From the NCBI RefSeq assembly GCF_051133435.1, contig NZ_JBPGNY010000005.1, positions 124,001-188,000 of the forward strand: 64,000 bases of DNA, read 5' to 3'. Source of the stretch: JAAYAO01 sp051133435 (GTDB taxonomy: Bacteria > Actinomycetota > Actinomycetes > Propionibacteriales > Propionibacteriaceae). The position numbers and the translations under genes are program-made. Below, in pieces: positions 25,783-34,945 of the stretch (within the stretch, counting starts at the first letter, position 1; every line of letters begins with the position of its first letter). The notes beneath the pieces are model-generated. The model ran no database searches, had not been told where the DNA came from, and was given only the letters and a program-made list of their open reading frames with translations.

Positions 25783-27000
25783 TCACTTCTTCCGTTTGGT
25801 GCGGTTGGTGATGAACCTGGTGATGAACGCCCCCAGACCCATGCCGGTGGCGGCACCGACCACCCAGCCGGTGACCGAACCGACCTTGACCGCCTGGGCG
25901 GCGACCTTCTGGTTGACCGGAATGCTCTCGTCGGGCTCGGGTGGAATCACCCATTCGTCCGGCCCGATCTCGCGGGCCTGCTGGCCCTGCCAGGCCGCGG
26001 AGGCCGGGGTGCGGTAGTCCACCCCGGGCTTTTGGGGCTGGTCGTCGTCGAACTGCCAGGACTCCACATCGGATTCCGGAACATCGACCAGCGGCTTGTC
26101 GACGTCGGTGAGTTCCACGGGGGTCACCGGCTGCACGCTGGTGGCGATCCACGCGGCGACGAACAGGATCAGTCGGGCGAAGAGGTTGAAGAACAACATC
26201 AGCACGATCACCGGGCCGAACAGGGCGGCCGCCGGGTTACCGGTGAAGGACGACACCAGGAAGGTGGTCAGGTACTGCAGCGCCGCCAGGCCGATGGAGC
26301 CGATCAACGCCCCCTTGGCGATGTGCTTGAACGGCACCGGAGTCTGCGGCAACACCTTGTACAGATAGACGAACAGCACCCAACCGGCGAGCGCCGAGGC
26401 CAGGATCGGGGCCAGGCGCAGAATCCAGCCGATCCCCGGCACATCCTGCCAACCCAGCCATCCGATGATGGTGTCGGCCATGGACGTCGAGGTGGTCGCC
26501 AAACCGAAAGTCAACACCACCAACACCAGCAGTCCGACCAGGATCAGCAGGTTGATCAGCACCTCGACCACGATGAACCGCTTCTGTTCACTCATGTCGA
26601 ACTCGGGGCGCCATTGGGCCCGCACCGCGCTCTTCAGGTTGCCCGCCCAACCGGCACCGGAATACATCGCCGACAGCAGACCGACGATGCCGACGCCCCG
26701 CCAGTTGGTCAGGAAGCTCTCGATCAGCTCCGACACCTGCCCGCCGACACCCTCGGGGACGCCGCTCAACGAGCTGAGCAGTTGATCCTTGACCTGGTCG
26801 AGCAGTTCGGGACGCAGCTCGGTCAGCACGAATCCGGTGGTGGCGAAGGCGAACATCAGGATCGGCACCATCGCCAGCACCGAGAAGTAGGTGATCGCCG
26901 CACCGAACTGGTTGCCCAAGCGGGTGTTGAACCGCTGAGCGGCGCGCAACAGGTGGGCGACGATCGGGTTGGTCTTGACCTTCTCGATGAAGTCACCCAT
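25783..27000 (-). CDS. YihY/BrkB-family inner membrane protein
   Basis: Integral membrane protein of 405 residues with six hydrophobic segments between about 33 and 290. The opening GAAITYFSVLAMVPILMFAF is the YihY signature. The C-terminal 110 residues are acidic and Pro-rich and end in a further hydrophobic helix and a basic KRKK tail. The family was once called ribonuclease BN, but that activity was disproved. GAGGAG precedes ATG 27000. The start overlaps the gcvP stop by eight bases, so expression is coupled to the glycine dehydrogenase. Confidence 0.9.
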   Translation of the reverse strand: MGDFIEKVKTNPIVAHLLRAAQRFNTRLGNQFGAAITYFSVLAMVPILMFAFATTGFVLTELRPELLDQVKDQLLSSLSGVPEGVGGQVSELIESFLTNWRGVGIVGLLSAMYSGAGWAGNLKSAVRAQWRPEFDMSEQKRFIVVEVLINLLILVGLLVLVVLTFGLATTSTSMADTIIGWLGWQDVPGIGWILRLAPILASALAGWVLFVYLYKVLPQTPVPFKHIAKGALIGSIGLAALQYLTTFLVSSFTGNPAAALFGPVIVLMLFFNLFARLILFVAAWIATSVQPVTPVELTDVDKPLVDVPESDVESWQFDDDQPQKPGVDYRTPASAAWQGQQAREIGPDEWVIPPEPDESIPVNQKVAAQAVKVGSVTGWVVGAATGMGLGAFITRFITNRTKRKK

Positions 27001-29884
27001 GGGCGCTCTCCTCCTCGGCATAAGCCTCGATTGGTGGGCAGGAACAAATCAGGTTGCGGTCGCCGCGCGCGCCGTCGATACGGCCCACCGGCGGCCAGTA
27101 CTTGTTGGGTCCGGCGCCGCCGATCAACCCCCGGGCGGCGATCGTGGGCGCTTGCCCGTCGGGGTGGGCCGCGACCGAGCGGGGGTAGGGATGCGGCCAG
27201 TCGTCGGCCATCACCCGGGCGGCCGGATGCGGCGCATTGACCAGTGGGTTGTCGTCGGCCGGCCATTCACCGGCCGCGACCCGGTCGGCTTCGGCCCGGA
27301 TGGCCAACATCGCCTCGCAGAACCGGTCGATCTCGGCCAGGCTCTCCGATTCGGTGGGTTCCACCATCAGGGTGCCGGCCACCGGGAAGGACATCGTCGG
27401 AGCGTGGAATCCGAAGTCGACCAGCCGCTTGGCCACGTCGTCGACGGTGATGCCGGTCTGCTTGGTCAACGGACGCAGGTCGAGGATGCACTCGTGGGCG
27501 ACCAGGCCGTCGCGGCCAGCATAGAGCACCGGGTAGGCGTCGGCGAGCCGTTGGGCGACGTAGTTGGCCGACAGGATCGCGTACTCGCTGGATGCCCGCA
27601 GCCCCGCGGCCCCGGTCATCGCGATGTAGGCCCACGGGATCGGCAGTACCCCCGGGGAGCCCTGCGGGGCGGCCGAGATGGGTCCGACCGGCGCATCCGG
27701 GTGGGTCATCGGGTGGCCGGGCAGGAACTCGGCCAGATGCTGACGAACCCCGATCGGCCCCACTCCGGGACCACCGCCCCCATGCGGAATGGTGAAGGTC
27801 TTGTGGAGGTTGAGGTGGCTCACGTCGGCGCCGAACTTGCCGGGACGGGCCAGCCCCATCATCGCGTTCAGGTTGGCCCCGTCGACGTAGACCTGCCCCC
27901 CGGCGGCATGGACCAACTCGCACAGTTCGGTGATGGTTTCCTCGAACACCCCGTGGGTGGACGGGTAGGTCACCATCGCCGCCGACACCCGGTCGCCGTG
28001 CTGATCGAGTTTGGCGCGCAGGTCGGCCAGGTCGACCGAACCGTCGGCTTCGGCGGCGATCACCACCACCCGCATTCCGGCCATTGCCGCCGAGGCGGCG
28101 TTGGTGCCGTGGGCCGAGCTGGGTATCAGGCAGACGTCGCGCTGGGTCTCGCCACGGCTGTGGTGATAGGCCCGGATCGCCATCAACCCGGCGAACTCCC
28201 CCTGGGCCCCGGAGTTCGGTTGCAGGCTGACCGCGTCGTAACCGGTGATCTCGGCGAGCCACTGTTCCAGGTCGGCGACCAACTGGGCGGTGCCCTGCTG
28301 GTCTTCGGCGGGGACGAAGGGGTGCATGTTCGCAAAGCCCGGCAACGAGATCGGTTCCATCGATGCGGCCGCGTTCAGCTTCATGGTGCAACTGCCCAGC
28401 GGGATCATGCCTCGATCCAGGGCGATGTCGCGGTCGGCCAGGGTGCGCAGGTACCGCATCATCGCGGTTTCGCTGTGGTGGCTGTTGAACACCGGGTGGG
28501 TGCAGAACGGGGTCTGTCGCTGATGGTCTCCCAGCCCCTCCGGTGCCGGGCCGGCGCCGTGGGGTTCGGATTCTCCGAAGGCGGCCAGCACGCCGGCCAG
28601 GTCGTCGTCGGTGACGTCCTCACCGATCGAAATGCCGACCCGGTCGGCGTCGATGCGGCGCAGGTGCAGGCCCCGTTCCCGCGCTGCGGCAACAATCGTG
28701 TCGGCTGCTGCCGGGGTTGAGACGGCGATGGTGTCGAAGAAGTGTTCGTGGGTGAGCGACCAGCCCTGATCGACCAGGTTCCGGGCCAGCCGGGTGGCCC
28801 GGTCATGCACCTGACCGGCGATCCGCCGCAACCCGTCCGGGCCGTGGTAGACCGCGTACATCGCCGCCACCACGGCCAGCAGTACCTGAGCGGTGCAGAT
28901 ATTGGAGGTGGCCTTCTCGCGTCGGATGTGCTGTTCGCGGGTTTGCAGGGCCAGTCGCAGGGCGGGTACCCCGTCGGCGTCGACCGACAGCCCGACCAGC
29001 CGGCCGGGCAGACTGCGCTGCAGGCCCTCGCGCACCGCGATGTAGCCGGCGTGCGGGCCGCCGCCGAACAGCGGGACGCCGAACCGTTGGGCGCTACCCA
29101 CCACGATGTCGGCACCCCACTCGGCCGGCGGGGTGATCAGCGTCAATGCCAGCGGATCGGCTGCGGCGATCACCAGGGCGCCGTTGTCGTGGGCCTTTTC
29201 GGCGATCCGGCGCAACTCGGCGGTGCTGCGCAGACGGCCGGACGCGCCGGGAACCTGGACCACCACCGCGAAGGCGTCATGTGTTTGCAGGTCGGCCACC
29301 AGATCGTTACTGCCGGCGGTAATCTCCCAGCCGGCGGCCTCGGAGCGAGTGCGCACCACCGCGGTGGTTTGCGGCAACAGGTCGGGGTCGAGAATCGCGA
29401 CCTCGTGCTTCTTCACCGACCGGCGAGCCAGGGCGATGGCCTCGGCCACCGCGGTTGCCTCGTCCAGCAGGGAGGCGTTCGCCAGCGGCAGCCCGGTCAG
29501 GTCACTGATCAGGGTCTGGAAGTTGAACAGCGCCTCGAGTCGGCCCTGGCTGATCTCGGGCTGATAGGGCGTGTACGCGGTGTACCAGGACGGGTCCTCC
29601 AACACATTGCGTCGGATCACCGCCGGGGTGATGGTGCCGTGGTAACCCAGCCCGATCATCGCCAGGCCCGGGTTGTTGGTGGCGGCCAGTTCGGCCAGAC
29701 GCTGCTGGGCAGCCGTTTCGGTGAGTGCCTCGGGAAGCTCGGGGTCGGCATCGACCCGCAGTGCAGCCGGAACCGCCCGATCGATCAGCGCATCCATCGA
29801 GTCGACGCCGACCACGTTCAACATCTGCTCGATATCACTCTCGCGGGGTCCGAGATGACGATCGATGAAGGCGTCGGAGGGCAC
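26993..29884 (-). CDS. gcvP: Glycine dehydrogenase (decarboxylating), P protein
   Basis: Full-length P protein, 963 residues, with fused alpha and beta halves. It decarboxylates glycine with PLP and passes the aminomethyl group to the lipoyl arm of GcvH. N-terminal FIDRHLGPRESDIEQML, the glycine-rich SGAQGEFAGLM, and the Schiff-base Lys in HLNLHKTFTIPHGGGGPG are all present. gcvH is in the same minus-strand block about 2.5 kb upstream; gcvT is not in the window. The downstream yihY-like gene overlaps its stop codon. Confidence 0.97.
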   Translation of the reverse strand: MPSDAFIDRHLGPRESDIEQMLNVVGVDSMDALIDRAVPAALRVDADPELPEALTETAAQQRLAELAATNNPGLAMIGLGYHGTITPAVIRRNVLEDPSWYTAYTPYQPEISQGRLEALFNFQTLISDLTGLPLANASLLDEATAVAEAIALARRSVKKHEVAILDPDLLPQTTAVVRTRSEAAGWEITAGSNDLVADLQTHDAFAVVVQVPGASGRLRSTAELRRIAEKAHDNGALVIAAADPLALTLITPPAEWGADIVVGSAQRFGVPLFGGGPHAGYIAVREGLQRSLPGRLVGLSVDADGVPALRLALQTREQHIRREKATSNICTAQVLLAVVAAMYAVYHGPDGLRRIAGQVHDRATRLARNLVDQGWSLTHEHFFDTIAVSTPAAADTIVAAARERGLHLRRIDADRVGISIGEDVTDDDLAGVLAAFGESEPHGAGPAPEGLGDHQRQTPFCTHPVFNSHHSETAMMRYLRTLADRDIALDRGMIPLGSCTMKLNAAASMEPISLPGFANMHPFVPAEDQQGTAQLVADLEQWLAEITGYDAVSLQPNSGAQGEFAGLMAIRAYHHSRGETQRDVCLIPSSAHGTNAASAAMAGMRVVVIAAEADGSVDLADLRAKLDQHGDRVSAAMVTYPSTHGVFEETITELCELVHAAGGQVYVDGANLNAMMGLARPGKFGADVSHLNLHKTFTIPHGGGGPGVGPIGVRQHLAEFLPGHPMTHPDAPVGPISAAPQGSPGVLPIPWAYIAMTGAAGLRASSEYAILSANYVAQRLADAYPVLYAGRDGLVAHECILDLRPLTKQTGITVDDVAKRLVDFGFHAPTMSFPVAGTLMVEPTESESLAEIDRFCEAMLAIRAEADRVAAGEWPADDNPLVNAPHPAARVMADDWPHPYPRSVAAHPDGQAPTIAARGLIGGAGPNKYWPPVGRIDGARGDRNLICSCPPIEAYAEEESAHG

Positions 29885-29976
29885 GGCGTCTCGCTTTCGG
29901 TGTCGATGGCTGCCTGCTGACCGACACTACCGCCGGGCGGTCGACGGTGCGGCACCGCCACCGAGAGGTGGTGAAA

Positions 29977-30543
29977 TCAGGCGTGCTTGCGCGCCCGGCG
30001 CTCGGCCAACTCGTCGGCCACCACGGGCTCGGGTTCGGCCTTGCTCATCGGCAGGGTGAGCAGCTTGCCCTCGATGGACTTCCACACCCCGCCCAGGGCG
30101 ATACCGAACACGCCCTGTCCCCCGCGCAACAGGTCGACGACCTGATCGTCGGAGGTGCATTCGTAGACCGACACTCCGTCACTCATCAGCGTGACCTGGG
30201 TCAGATCATCCACCCCGCGCGAGCGCAGGTGGTCGATCGCGGTGCGGATCTGCTGCAGCGAGATGCCGGCGTCGATCAGCGATTTGATGACCTTCAACAG
30301 CAGGATGTCGCGGAAGCTGTACAGCCGTGAGGTGCCCGATCCGGTGGCTTCACGAACGGTGGGCACGACCAATTTGGTGCGTGCCCAGTAATCCAGTTGC
30401 CGGTAGGTGATGCCCACGATGTCGCAGGCCACCGGGCCGCGGAACCCGACGTCCTCGGGCAGCGGCGCGAAGTCGCCGTCGAACAACAAGTCCTGTGCCG
30501 CTGCGGGATTCGCCTCATCGGCAGGTTGCTGTTGATACGTCAC
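29977..30543 (-). CDS. MerR-family transcriptional regulator (Rv1830-like)
   Basis: A 188-residue regulator with one MerR-type helix-turn-helix at about 38-105 (DIVGITYRQLDYWARTKLV, then SRLYSFRDILLLKVIKSL). A C-terminal region with DQVVDLLRGGQGVFGIALGGV follows. There are no metal-binding cysteines. Its position downstream of the bifunctional nuclease and FtsR genes matches Rv1830 in Mycobacterium. The start is GTG with GAGG six bases upstream. Regulatory target unknown. Confidence 0.9.
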   Translation of the reverse strand: MTYQQQPADEANPAAAQDLLFDGDFAPLPEDVGFRGPVACDIVGITYRQLDYWARTKLVVPTVREATGSGTSRLYSFRDILLLKVIKSLIDAGISLQQIRTAIDHLRSRGVDDLTQVTLMSDGVSVYECTSDDQVVDLLRGGQGVFGIALGGVWKSIEGKLLTLPMSKAEPEPVVADELAERRARKHA

Positions 30544-30681
30544 GGTACCCTCGCATTCTGCTGCTATCGGTTGCGGCTGCGGGCCGCCCGGGTCACGTTG
30601 ACCCTACTGCGTCCGACACGGTTGCCCGATGAGGTCAACGCCGTGCGTCGCGGCTTGGCTGATTCCGAAATGATAACGCCG

Positions 30682-31176
30682 TTACGACTGATCCGGGTCA
30701 TCGGACTCGGGATCGGTGACAAAATCTTCGGGCGAGACGTGGTCCAGGAACTCCCGGAACTTCTCCACCTCGTCGTCCTGTTCCTCCTCGGGCACCGCGA
30801 TCCCGGCCTCGTCGAGAACCTCCTCGGCGCACAGAATCTGCACGCCGCAGCGCAATGCCAGGGCGATCGCGTCCGAGGGACGGGCACTGATCTCGACCTC
30901 GGGAAAGATCAGTTCGGCATAGAAGGTGCCGCCGCTGATCTCGGTGATGTGCACCTCACGCAGGTTGTGGCCCAGTTGGGTGAGGGTGGTGACCATCAAG
31001 TCGTGGGTGAGGGGCCTCGGTGGCACGTTCCCCTCCTGGACGTTGGCGATCGCCGACGCCTCGTTGGCTCCGATCCAGATGGCCAGATAGCGCGCTCCGC
31101 CCACCTCCCGCAGCAGCACCATGGGCGCACTGGAAGGCATCTCGACTCGTACTCCGACGACATCAAGCTCGCGCAT
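30682..31176 (-). CDS. Bifunctional nuclease family protein (DUF151)
   Basis: A 164-residue protein with the DUF151 core: VVLLREVGGARYLAIWIGANEA, RPLTHDLMVTTL, and RPSDAIALALRCGVQILCAEEVLDEAGI. Plant and bacterial homologues have reported DNase/RNase activity. The tail is strongly acidic (EEEQDDEVEKF). It sits between the two MerR genes as in Mycobacterium (Rv1829). The 138-base gap to the next gene downstream includes TAACGCCGTTA at 30674-30684. Confidence 0.93.
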   Translation of the reverse strand: MRELDVVGVRVEMPSSAPMVLLREVGGARYLAIWIGANEASAIANVQEGNVPPRPLTHDLMVTTLTQLGHNLREVHITEISGGTFYAELIFPEVEISARPSDAIALALRCGVQILCAEEVLDEAGIAVPEEEQDDEVEKFREFLDHVSPEDFVTDPESDDPDQS

Positions 31177-31207
31177 GCCTCCAGCCTAACGAGCCGAGGC
31201 AATAACG

Positions 31208-31885
31208 TCACCGGTCCATGGCCTGGCGCATCATCGCAGCGTGTGCGGTGGCGGCCAGTTGCACCACCTCGGCGGCCAGCTTGCGGTTACCGGACCGACG
31301 CAGATGTGGCGCCAGGGCCTGTTCGATCAGCCCGACCTCCCGGGTGGCGGCCAGTTGGAAGGCGCGCAGGTGCCGGGCATCCATCCCGTACTCGGCCAGC
31401 CGCCGGGCAACCAGGCCGATGGTGACCGCGTCGCGTCCGTAGAACCGGGACCCGCGACGCGAGGTGATGATGTGTTGACGTTCCAACTCGGCCAGGAAGG
31501 CTTCGGGCAGACCGGTTGCCTTGAGGAACTCCCCGCGCGACAGCCGCATCTCCTTGCGCTGCGGCGGGCGTGGCTGCGGGGTGCCCGAGACGGCCTGCGG
31601 TCCGGGAGCCGGTTGGTTCACCGCGGGCGGGGTGAGACCCCGATCCATCATGTCGAGGTGTTCGCGGATCACCTTGTGGGGCAGGTAGTGATCGCGCTGC
31701 ATTCTCAGGATGTAGCGCAACCGGGCGATGTCGTCCTCGGAATACAGCCGGTAACCGGACGGGGCACGTTCGGGCGTGAGAAGGCCTTCGCTCTCCAGGA
31801 ATCGGATCTTCGAGATGGAGATGTCGGCGAAATCCTTCTTCAGAATGGCCAGCACCTGGCCGATCCGACGTACCTCGCTCGCCAT
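31208..31885 (-). CDS. ftsR: MerR-family regulator FtsR
   Basis: A 225-residue MerR-type regulator, orthologous by sequence and context to Rv1828/FtsR, which activates ftsZ in corynebacteria. The HTH is near the N terminus (ISISKIRFLESEGLLTPERA and SGYRLYSEDDIARLRYI). A Pro-rich hinge at about 90-112 leads to a C-terminal domain with a helix pair (LSRGEFLKATGLPEAFLAEL). The ATG shares one base with the stop of the FHA gene. Confidence 0.9.
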   Translation of the reverse strand: MASEVRRIGQVLAILKKDFADISISKIRFLESEGLLTPERAPSGYRLYSEDDIARLRYILRMQRDHYLPHKVIREHLDMMDRGLTPPAVNQPAPGPQAVSGTPQPRPPQRKEMRLSRGEFLKATGLPEAFLAELERQHIITSRRGSRFYGRDAVTIGLVARRLAEYGMDARHLRAFQLAATREVGLIEQALAPHLRRSGNRKLAAEVVQLAATAHAAMMRQAMDR

Positions 31886-32391
31886 CAGCTCATGTCGTGG
31901 GGACTGGCGAAGTAGACCAACCGGAACTTGCCGATCTGAACCTCGTCTCCGGTGCGCAGGGTGACCTGCCCATCGATCAGGTCTCGATTCACATAGGTGC
32001 CGTTGAGGCTGCCGACGTCCGAGACCACCAAGTTGTTGCCCTGCCGGACGAACCGCACGTGGTGACGCGAGACCGTCACGTCATCGAGAAAGATGTCCGA
32101 GCCGGGGTGACGTCCCGCGGTGGTCTCGGGCTTGTCGACCAGAATCCGTGACCCCGCATCGGGGCCGCGGCGCACCAGGAACAGCGACGAACCCTGGGGC
32201 AGGGCGTTGATCGCCTGCTCCTCGTCCGGGCTCAGTTCGGGGCCGGCCTGCAATGGCTCCTCGTTCACACTCGGGATGACCCGGGTGGTGTCGGCATTCG
32301 CCATCGCGTCGGTGCTCACCGCACGTCCACACTGGGAGCAGAAGCGAGCATTGGATTGATACTCATACCCGCATTGGGAACAGAACGGCAT
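31885..32391 (-). CDS. garA: Zinc-ribbon FHA-domain protein (GarA/OdhI-like)
   Basis: A 168-residue phospho-threonine-binding protein. In mycobacteria and corynebacteria GarA/OdhI, when unphosphorylated, inhibits 2-oxoglutarate dehydrogenase and tunes glutamate metabolism. The FHA domain has GRHPGSDIFLDDVTVSRHH (about 93-111) and GSLNGTYVN (about 127-135). Before it is a Thr-Thr pair (35-36, DTTRVI) like the PknB/PknG site of GarA. The N terminus adds a zinc ribbon (Cys4, Cys7, Cys18, Cys21) absent from mycobacterial GarA. The start may instead be GTG 32397, two codons earlier. Confidence 0.9.
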   Translation of the reverse strand: MPFCSQCGYEYQSNARFCSQCGRAVSTDAMANADTTRVIPSVNEEPLQAGPELSPDEEQAINALPQGSSLFLVRRGPDAGSRILVDKPETTAGRHPGSDIFLDDVTVSRHHVRFVRQGNNLVVSDVGSLNGTYVNRDLIDGQVTLRTGDEVQIGKFRLVYFASPHDMS

Positions 32392-32435
32392 GTCCACCAG
32401 TCTTTCATGAATCGAAACGAAAACCGCGATACCCC

Positions 32436-32822
32436 TCAGCCACCCACTTCGGTGGCGTAGGCATCGGCATCCATCAGGTCTTCGATCTCGGAGTCGTCGG
32501 TGACCTCGACCTCGAACAGCCAGCCGTCACCGTAGGCGTCGCTGTTGATGACTTCCGGACGGTCACCGACCACTGCGTTGACCTGGGTCACCACCCCACT
32601 GACCGGACAGAAAATGTCCGACACCGATTTGGTCGACTCGAGTTCGCCGACCGAATCGCCGGCGCTCACCTCATCGCCCACCTCGGGCAGGGACACGTAC
32701 ACGATGTCACCCAGTTGCTCGGCGGCATACTCGGTGATGCCGATCCGCACCGTGGCACCGTTACCGTCGCGAACCCATTCGTGGTCGCTGCTGTACTTCA
32801 GATCTTCGGGGAACTCGGCCAT
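32436..32822 (-). CDS. gcvH: Glycine cleavage system H protein
   Basis: Lipoyl carrier of 128 residues shuttling the aminomethyl group between P, T and L proteins. The lipoylated Lys65 is in ELESTKSVSDI, and the N-terminal YSSDHEWVRDG is typical. A very strong AAGGAGG lies just before the ATG. It sits between the FHA gene and the DUF881 trio, the order seen in Mycobacterium. Confidence 0.97.
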   Translation of the reverse strand: MAEFPEDLKYSSDHEWVRDGNGATVRIGITEYAAEQLGDIVYVSLPEVGDEVSAGDSVGELESTKSVSDIFCPVSGVVTQVNAVVGDRPEVINSDAYGDGWLFEVEVTDDSEIEDLMDADAYATEVGG

Positions 32823-32871
32823 CTGTCCTCCTTGTGTGGCGCGCTTCTCACCCTAGGGCAAGCAATCCTGC

Positions 32872-33759
32872 TCATCGCACCGGCTCGGCGTACTGATTCT
32901 CACGGGGCTCGTGCAAGGCGTTGATCTCGATGCGTTCACTGCGGGTCACGGTGACCTGACCACCCACCCGGGGGCTGGTGATCTCGCTGACCAGACCGCC
33001 ACGGAAGCGGGCACCTTCCTCCAGAGCGTGCGGGTCACCGATCACCTCCATCTTGATCGGGGTGGTCAACGGTTGTCCGTCGATCAGTAGTCCGTCCGGA
33101 CCTTGGGCGATCGAGCTGGTGGTGACCAGCCGGATCGAATCGTTGAACTCGATCACCTCGGCACCGGCATCGCGCATCTCACTGATCGCGTTGAGCACCA
33201 CGTCCACCCCGACCTTGCCCTGGGGGTCGGAAATCCGGATGACCACCCCGGGGCCCTCCGCGGGCACGGTGCCGGCCAGGATCTGCATCGTGGTGAGGCG
33301 CTTGTGCGACTGTTCCCGGGCGACCCGTTCGGAGTCCTGACCGGTGGCGAGTTCGTCGCGGGTCTTCTCCAGTTCGGCCAACTCCGATTCCAGCCGGCGG
33401 GTCTCCTGGGTGAGCGAATCGAGCATCTGCACCAGGTCCGAGCGGCGCAACGAGGCATAGGTCTCATCCTGGGTCGCGACCCGGATCTGCATCACCACGG
33501 CCATGGCGAACAGGGCCAGAATGATCGCCACGATCACCTGTCCGGCTCCGGGACGCAGTAGGCGCCCCCATTCGACCTTGCTACCGGGGGTCGCACTGCC
33601 ACCGCGCAGCGCGGCGAGGGTCTCGTCGTCATCGCCCGGCCGTCCGGCCGCCAGGTCGGCTTCGGCGCGTTCCCGGCGTTGTTGGGCGCGGCGGGCCAGC
33701 ACCCCGGTCTGCCGGAAGCGGGAGCGGGGCCGTGGTGGGCGGCGTTCGTCCTCAGGCAC
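32872..33759 (-). CDS. DUF881 membrane protein (second of two)
   Basis: A 295-residue membrane-anchored protein. There is a basic cytoplasmic N-terminal segment (about 1-85), a single hydrophobic helix (VIVAIILALFAMAVVMQI, about 91-108), a coiled-coil stretch (about 120-165), and the DUF881 core (GPGVVIRISDPQGKVGVDVVLNAI). These proteins flank sbp in actinobacteria; function unknown, envelope or division associated. GTG 33759 overlaps the end of sbp by eight bases. Confidence 0.88.
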   Translation of the reverse strand: MPEDERRPPRPRSRFRQTGVLARRAQQRRERAEADLAAGRPGDDDETLAALRGGSATPGSKVEWGRLLRPGAGQVIVAIILALFAMAVVMQIRVATQDETYASLRRSDLVQMLDSLTQETRRLESELAELEKTRDELATGQDSERVAREQSHKRLTTMQILAGTVPAEGPGVVIRISDPQGKVGVDVVLNAISEMRDAGAEVIEFNDSIRLVTTSSIAQGPDGLLIDGQPLTTPIKMEVIGDPHALEEGARFRGGLVSEITSPRVGGQVTVTRSERIEINALHEPRENQYAEPVR

Positions 33760-34084
33760 GGAACACCTGCCTTCGGATCGCGGCGGCGTTGGTGAAGATC
33801 CGGATACCGAGGACGACCACCACGCCGGTGGAGAGCTGGGAACCAACCCCGATCTGGTCGCCGACCCACACGATCAGGGCGGCGATGAGCACATTGGACA
33901 GGAAGGACACGACGAAAACACGGTCGGTGAAGGTGCCTTCCAGGAAGGCCCGCAACCCGCCGAAGAGGGCGTCCATGGCGGCGACGATCGCGATCGGCAG
34001 ATAGGGCTGGACCCAGGACGGAATGGAGGGTTCGAGCAGCACGCCGAGGACAATGCCCACGATCAGGCCCAGGATCGCGATCAT
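33752..34084 (-). CDS. sbp: Small basic protein Sbp (DUF1290)
   Basis: A 110-residue membrane protein with three or four hydrophobic helices: MIAILGLIVGIVLGVLL, YLPIAIVAAMDALFGGL, VVSFLSNVLIAALIVWVG. The conserved PYLPIAIVAAMDALFGG stretch identifies DUF1290/Sbp, encoded next to division genes in Bacillus. Here it is sandwiched between two DUF881 genes. It overlaps both neighbours by a few bases, so the trio is one translationally coupled unit. Confidence 0.92.
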   Translation of the reverse strand: MIAILGLIVGIVLGVLLEPSIPSWVQPYLPIAIVAAMDALFGGLRAFLEGTFTDRVFVVSFLSNVLIAALIVWVGDQIGVGSQLSTGVVVVLGIRIFTNAAAIRRQVFRA

Positions 34085-34899
34085 CGGGTGGTGCTCCTTC
34101 CTGCGTATCGAAGGTCCTGACCGGGGTCGGCCGCCAATTCCAGAACGTCGGCGGTGCGGGAATCGAACCGCAGGCCGAAGTTCTGGGTGACATAGGCCCA
34201 CCACCGGCCGCCGGAGGAATCGGCGAAGTCCGCCAACAACGTCTTCGGGTTGCCGATGGCTTCGACGACATAGGGCCGGCTAAGGGAACGATAGTCCACC
34301 GTGATCGATTCCCCGGCACCCCGGATGGCAGTCAACGAACTCAACCGGTGCCCGTTGATCGCAATCGCCTCCGCACCACTGGACCACAACCCGTTGACCA
34401 ACTGCTGCAGGTCGGTGTCGACCACCCGCTGGTTCTGATCCCCGGGGGCGTCATCGACGGTCAGCACCACGCCCGGGCCCTGCACCGCCACCCCACTGGC
34501 GAGGGGTTCCAAGCGGTCGAGTTCGAGGCGAAGGTCCTCCAGGTCGCGGTCGTGGCCGATTGCCTCGTTCTGCAGTCGGGTGACCTCGGAGTCGGTTTCC
34601 TGTACCCGGGCCCGCAGCTCGTTCTGGCGGGCCCGGGCGGCCTCGATGTGGCGGATCAGTTCCTCGCGTTCGGCGGCGATCGCCGGCCGGGTCTTGGTGG
34701 TTTGCACCGCCGCGACCGCGAACAGGGCTCCGGCCAGCAACAGCACCAGCATCAGCATCACCCGGGCCCTGGGACGGTGCGGACCGGCTGCGGCGCGGGC
34801 ATAGGCCGGGTCGAGAGCTTGCTCGGTGATTTCGCGCAGCAACGTCATCGACGCGTCGGGACGTCGCTGCTGGGTACTCACCCCGCCACTGTAGGTCAT
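34081..34899 (-). CDS. DUF881 membrane protein (first of two)
   Basis: A 272-residue protein: short basic N terminus, one membrane helix (VMLMLVLLLAGALFAVAAV, about 47-65), a coiled coil (IRHIEAARARQNELRARVQE and onward), and the DUF881 domain (GPGVVLTVDDAPGDQNQRVV through RNFGLRFDSRTADVLEL-like end). Paralogous to the gene two places downstream. ATG 34899 is used; GTG 34881 is an equally possible start. Its 3' end overlaps sbp by four bases. Confidence 0.88.
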   Translation of the reverse strand: MTYSGGVSTQQRRPDASMTLLREITEQALDPAYARAAAGPHRPRARVMLMLVLLLAGALFAVAAVQTTKTRPAIAAEREELIRHIEAARARQNELRARVQETDSEVTRLQNEAIGHDRDLEDLRLELDRLEPLASGVAVQGPGVVLTVDDAPGDQNQRVVDTDLQQLVNGLWSSGAEAIAINGHRLSSLTAIRGAGESITVDYRSLSRPYVVEAIGNPKTLLADFADSSGGRWWAYVTQNFGLRFDSRTADVLELAADPGQDLRYAGRSTTR

Positions 34900-34945
34900 C
34901 GCCCCATGTTGCCGATGCGTTACCGGCCGGTGCCATACTGCGCCC

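Noticed and set aside
30674..30684. TAACGCCGTTA palindrome as a MerR operator
   Set aside because: Five-base arms overlapping a stop codon are too short to separate from chance.
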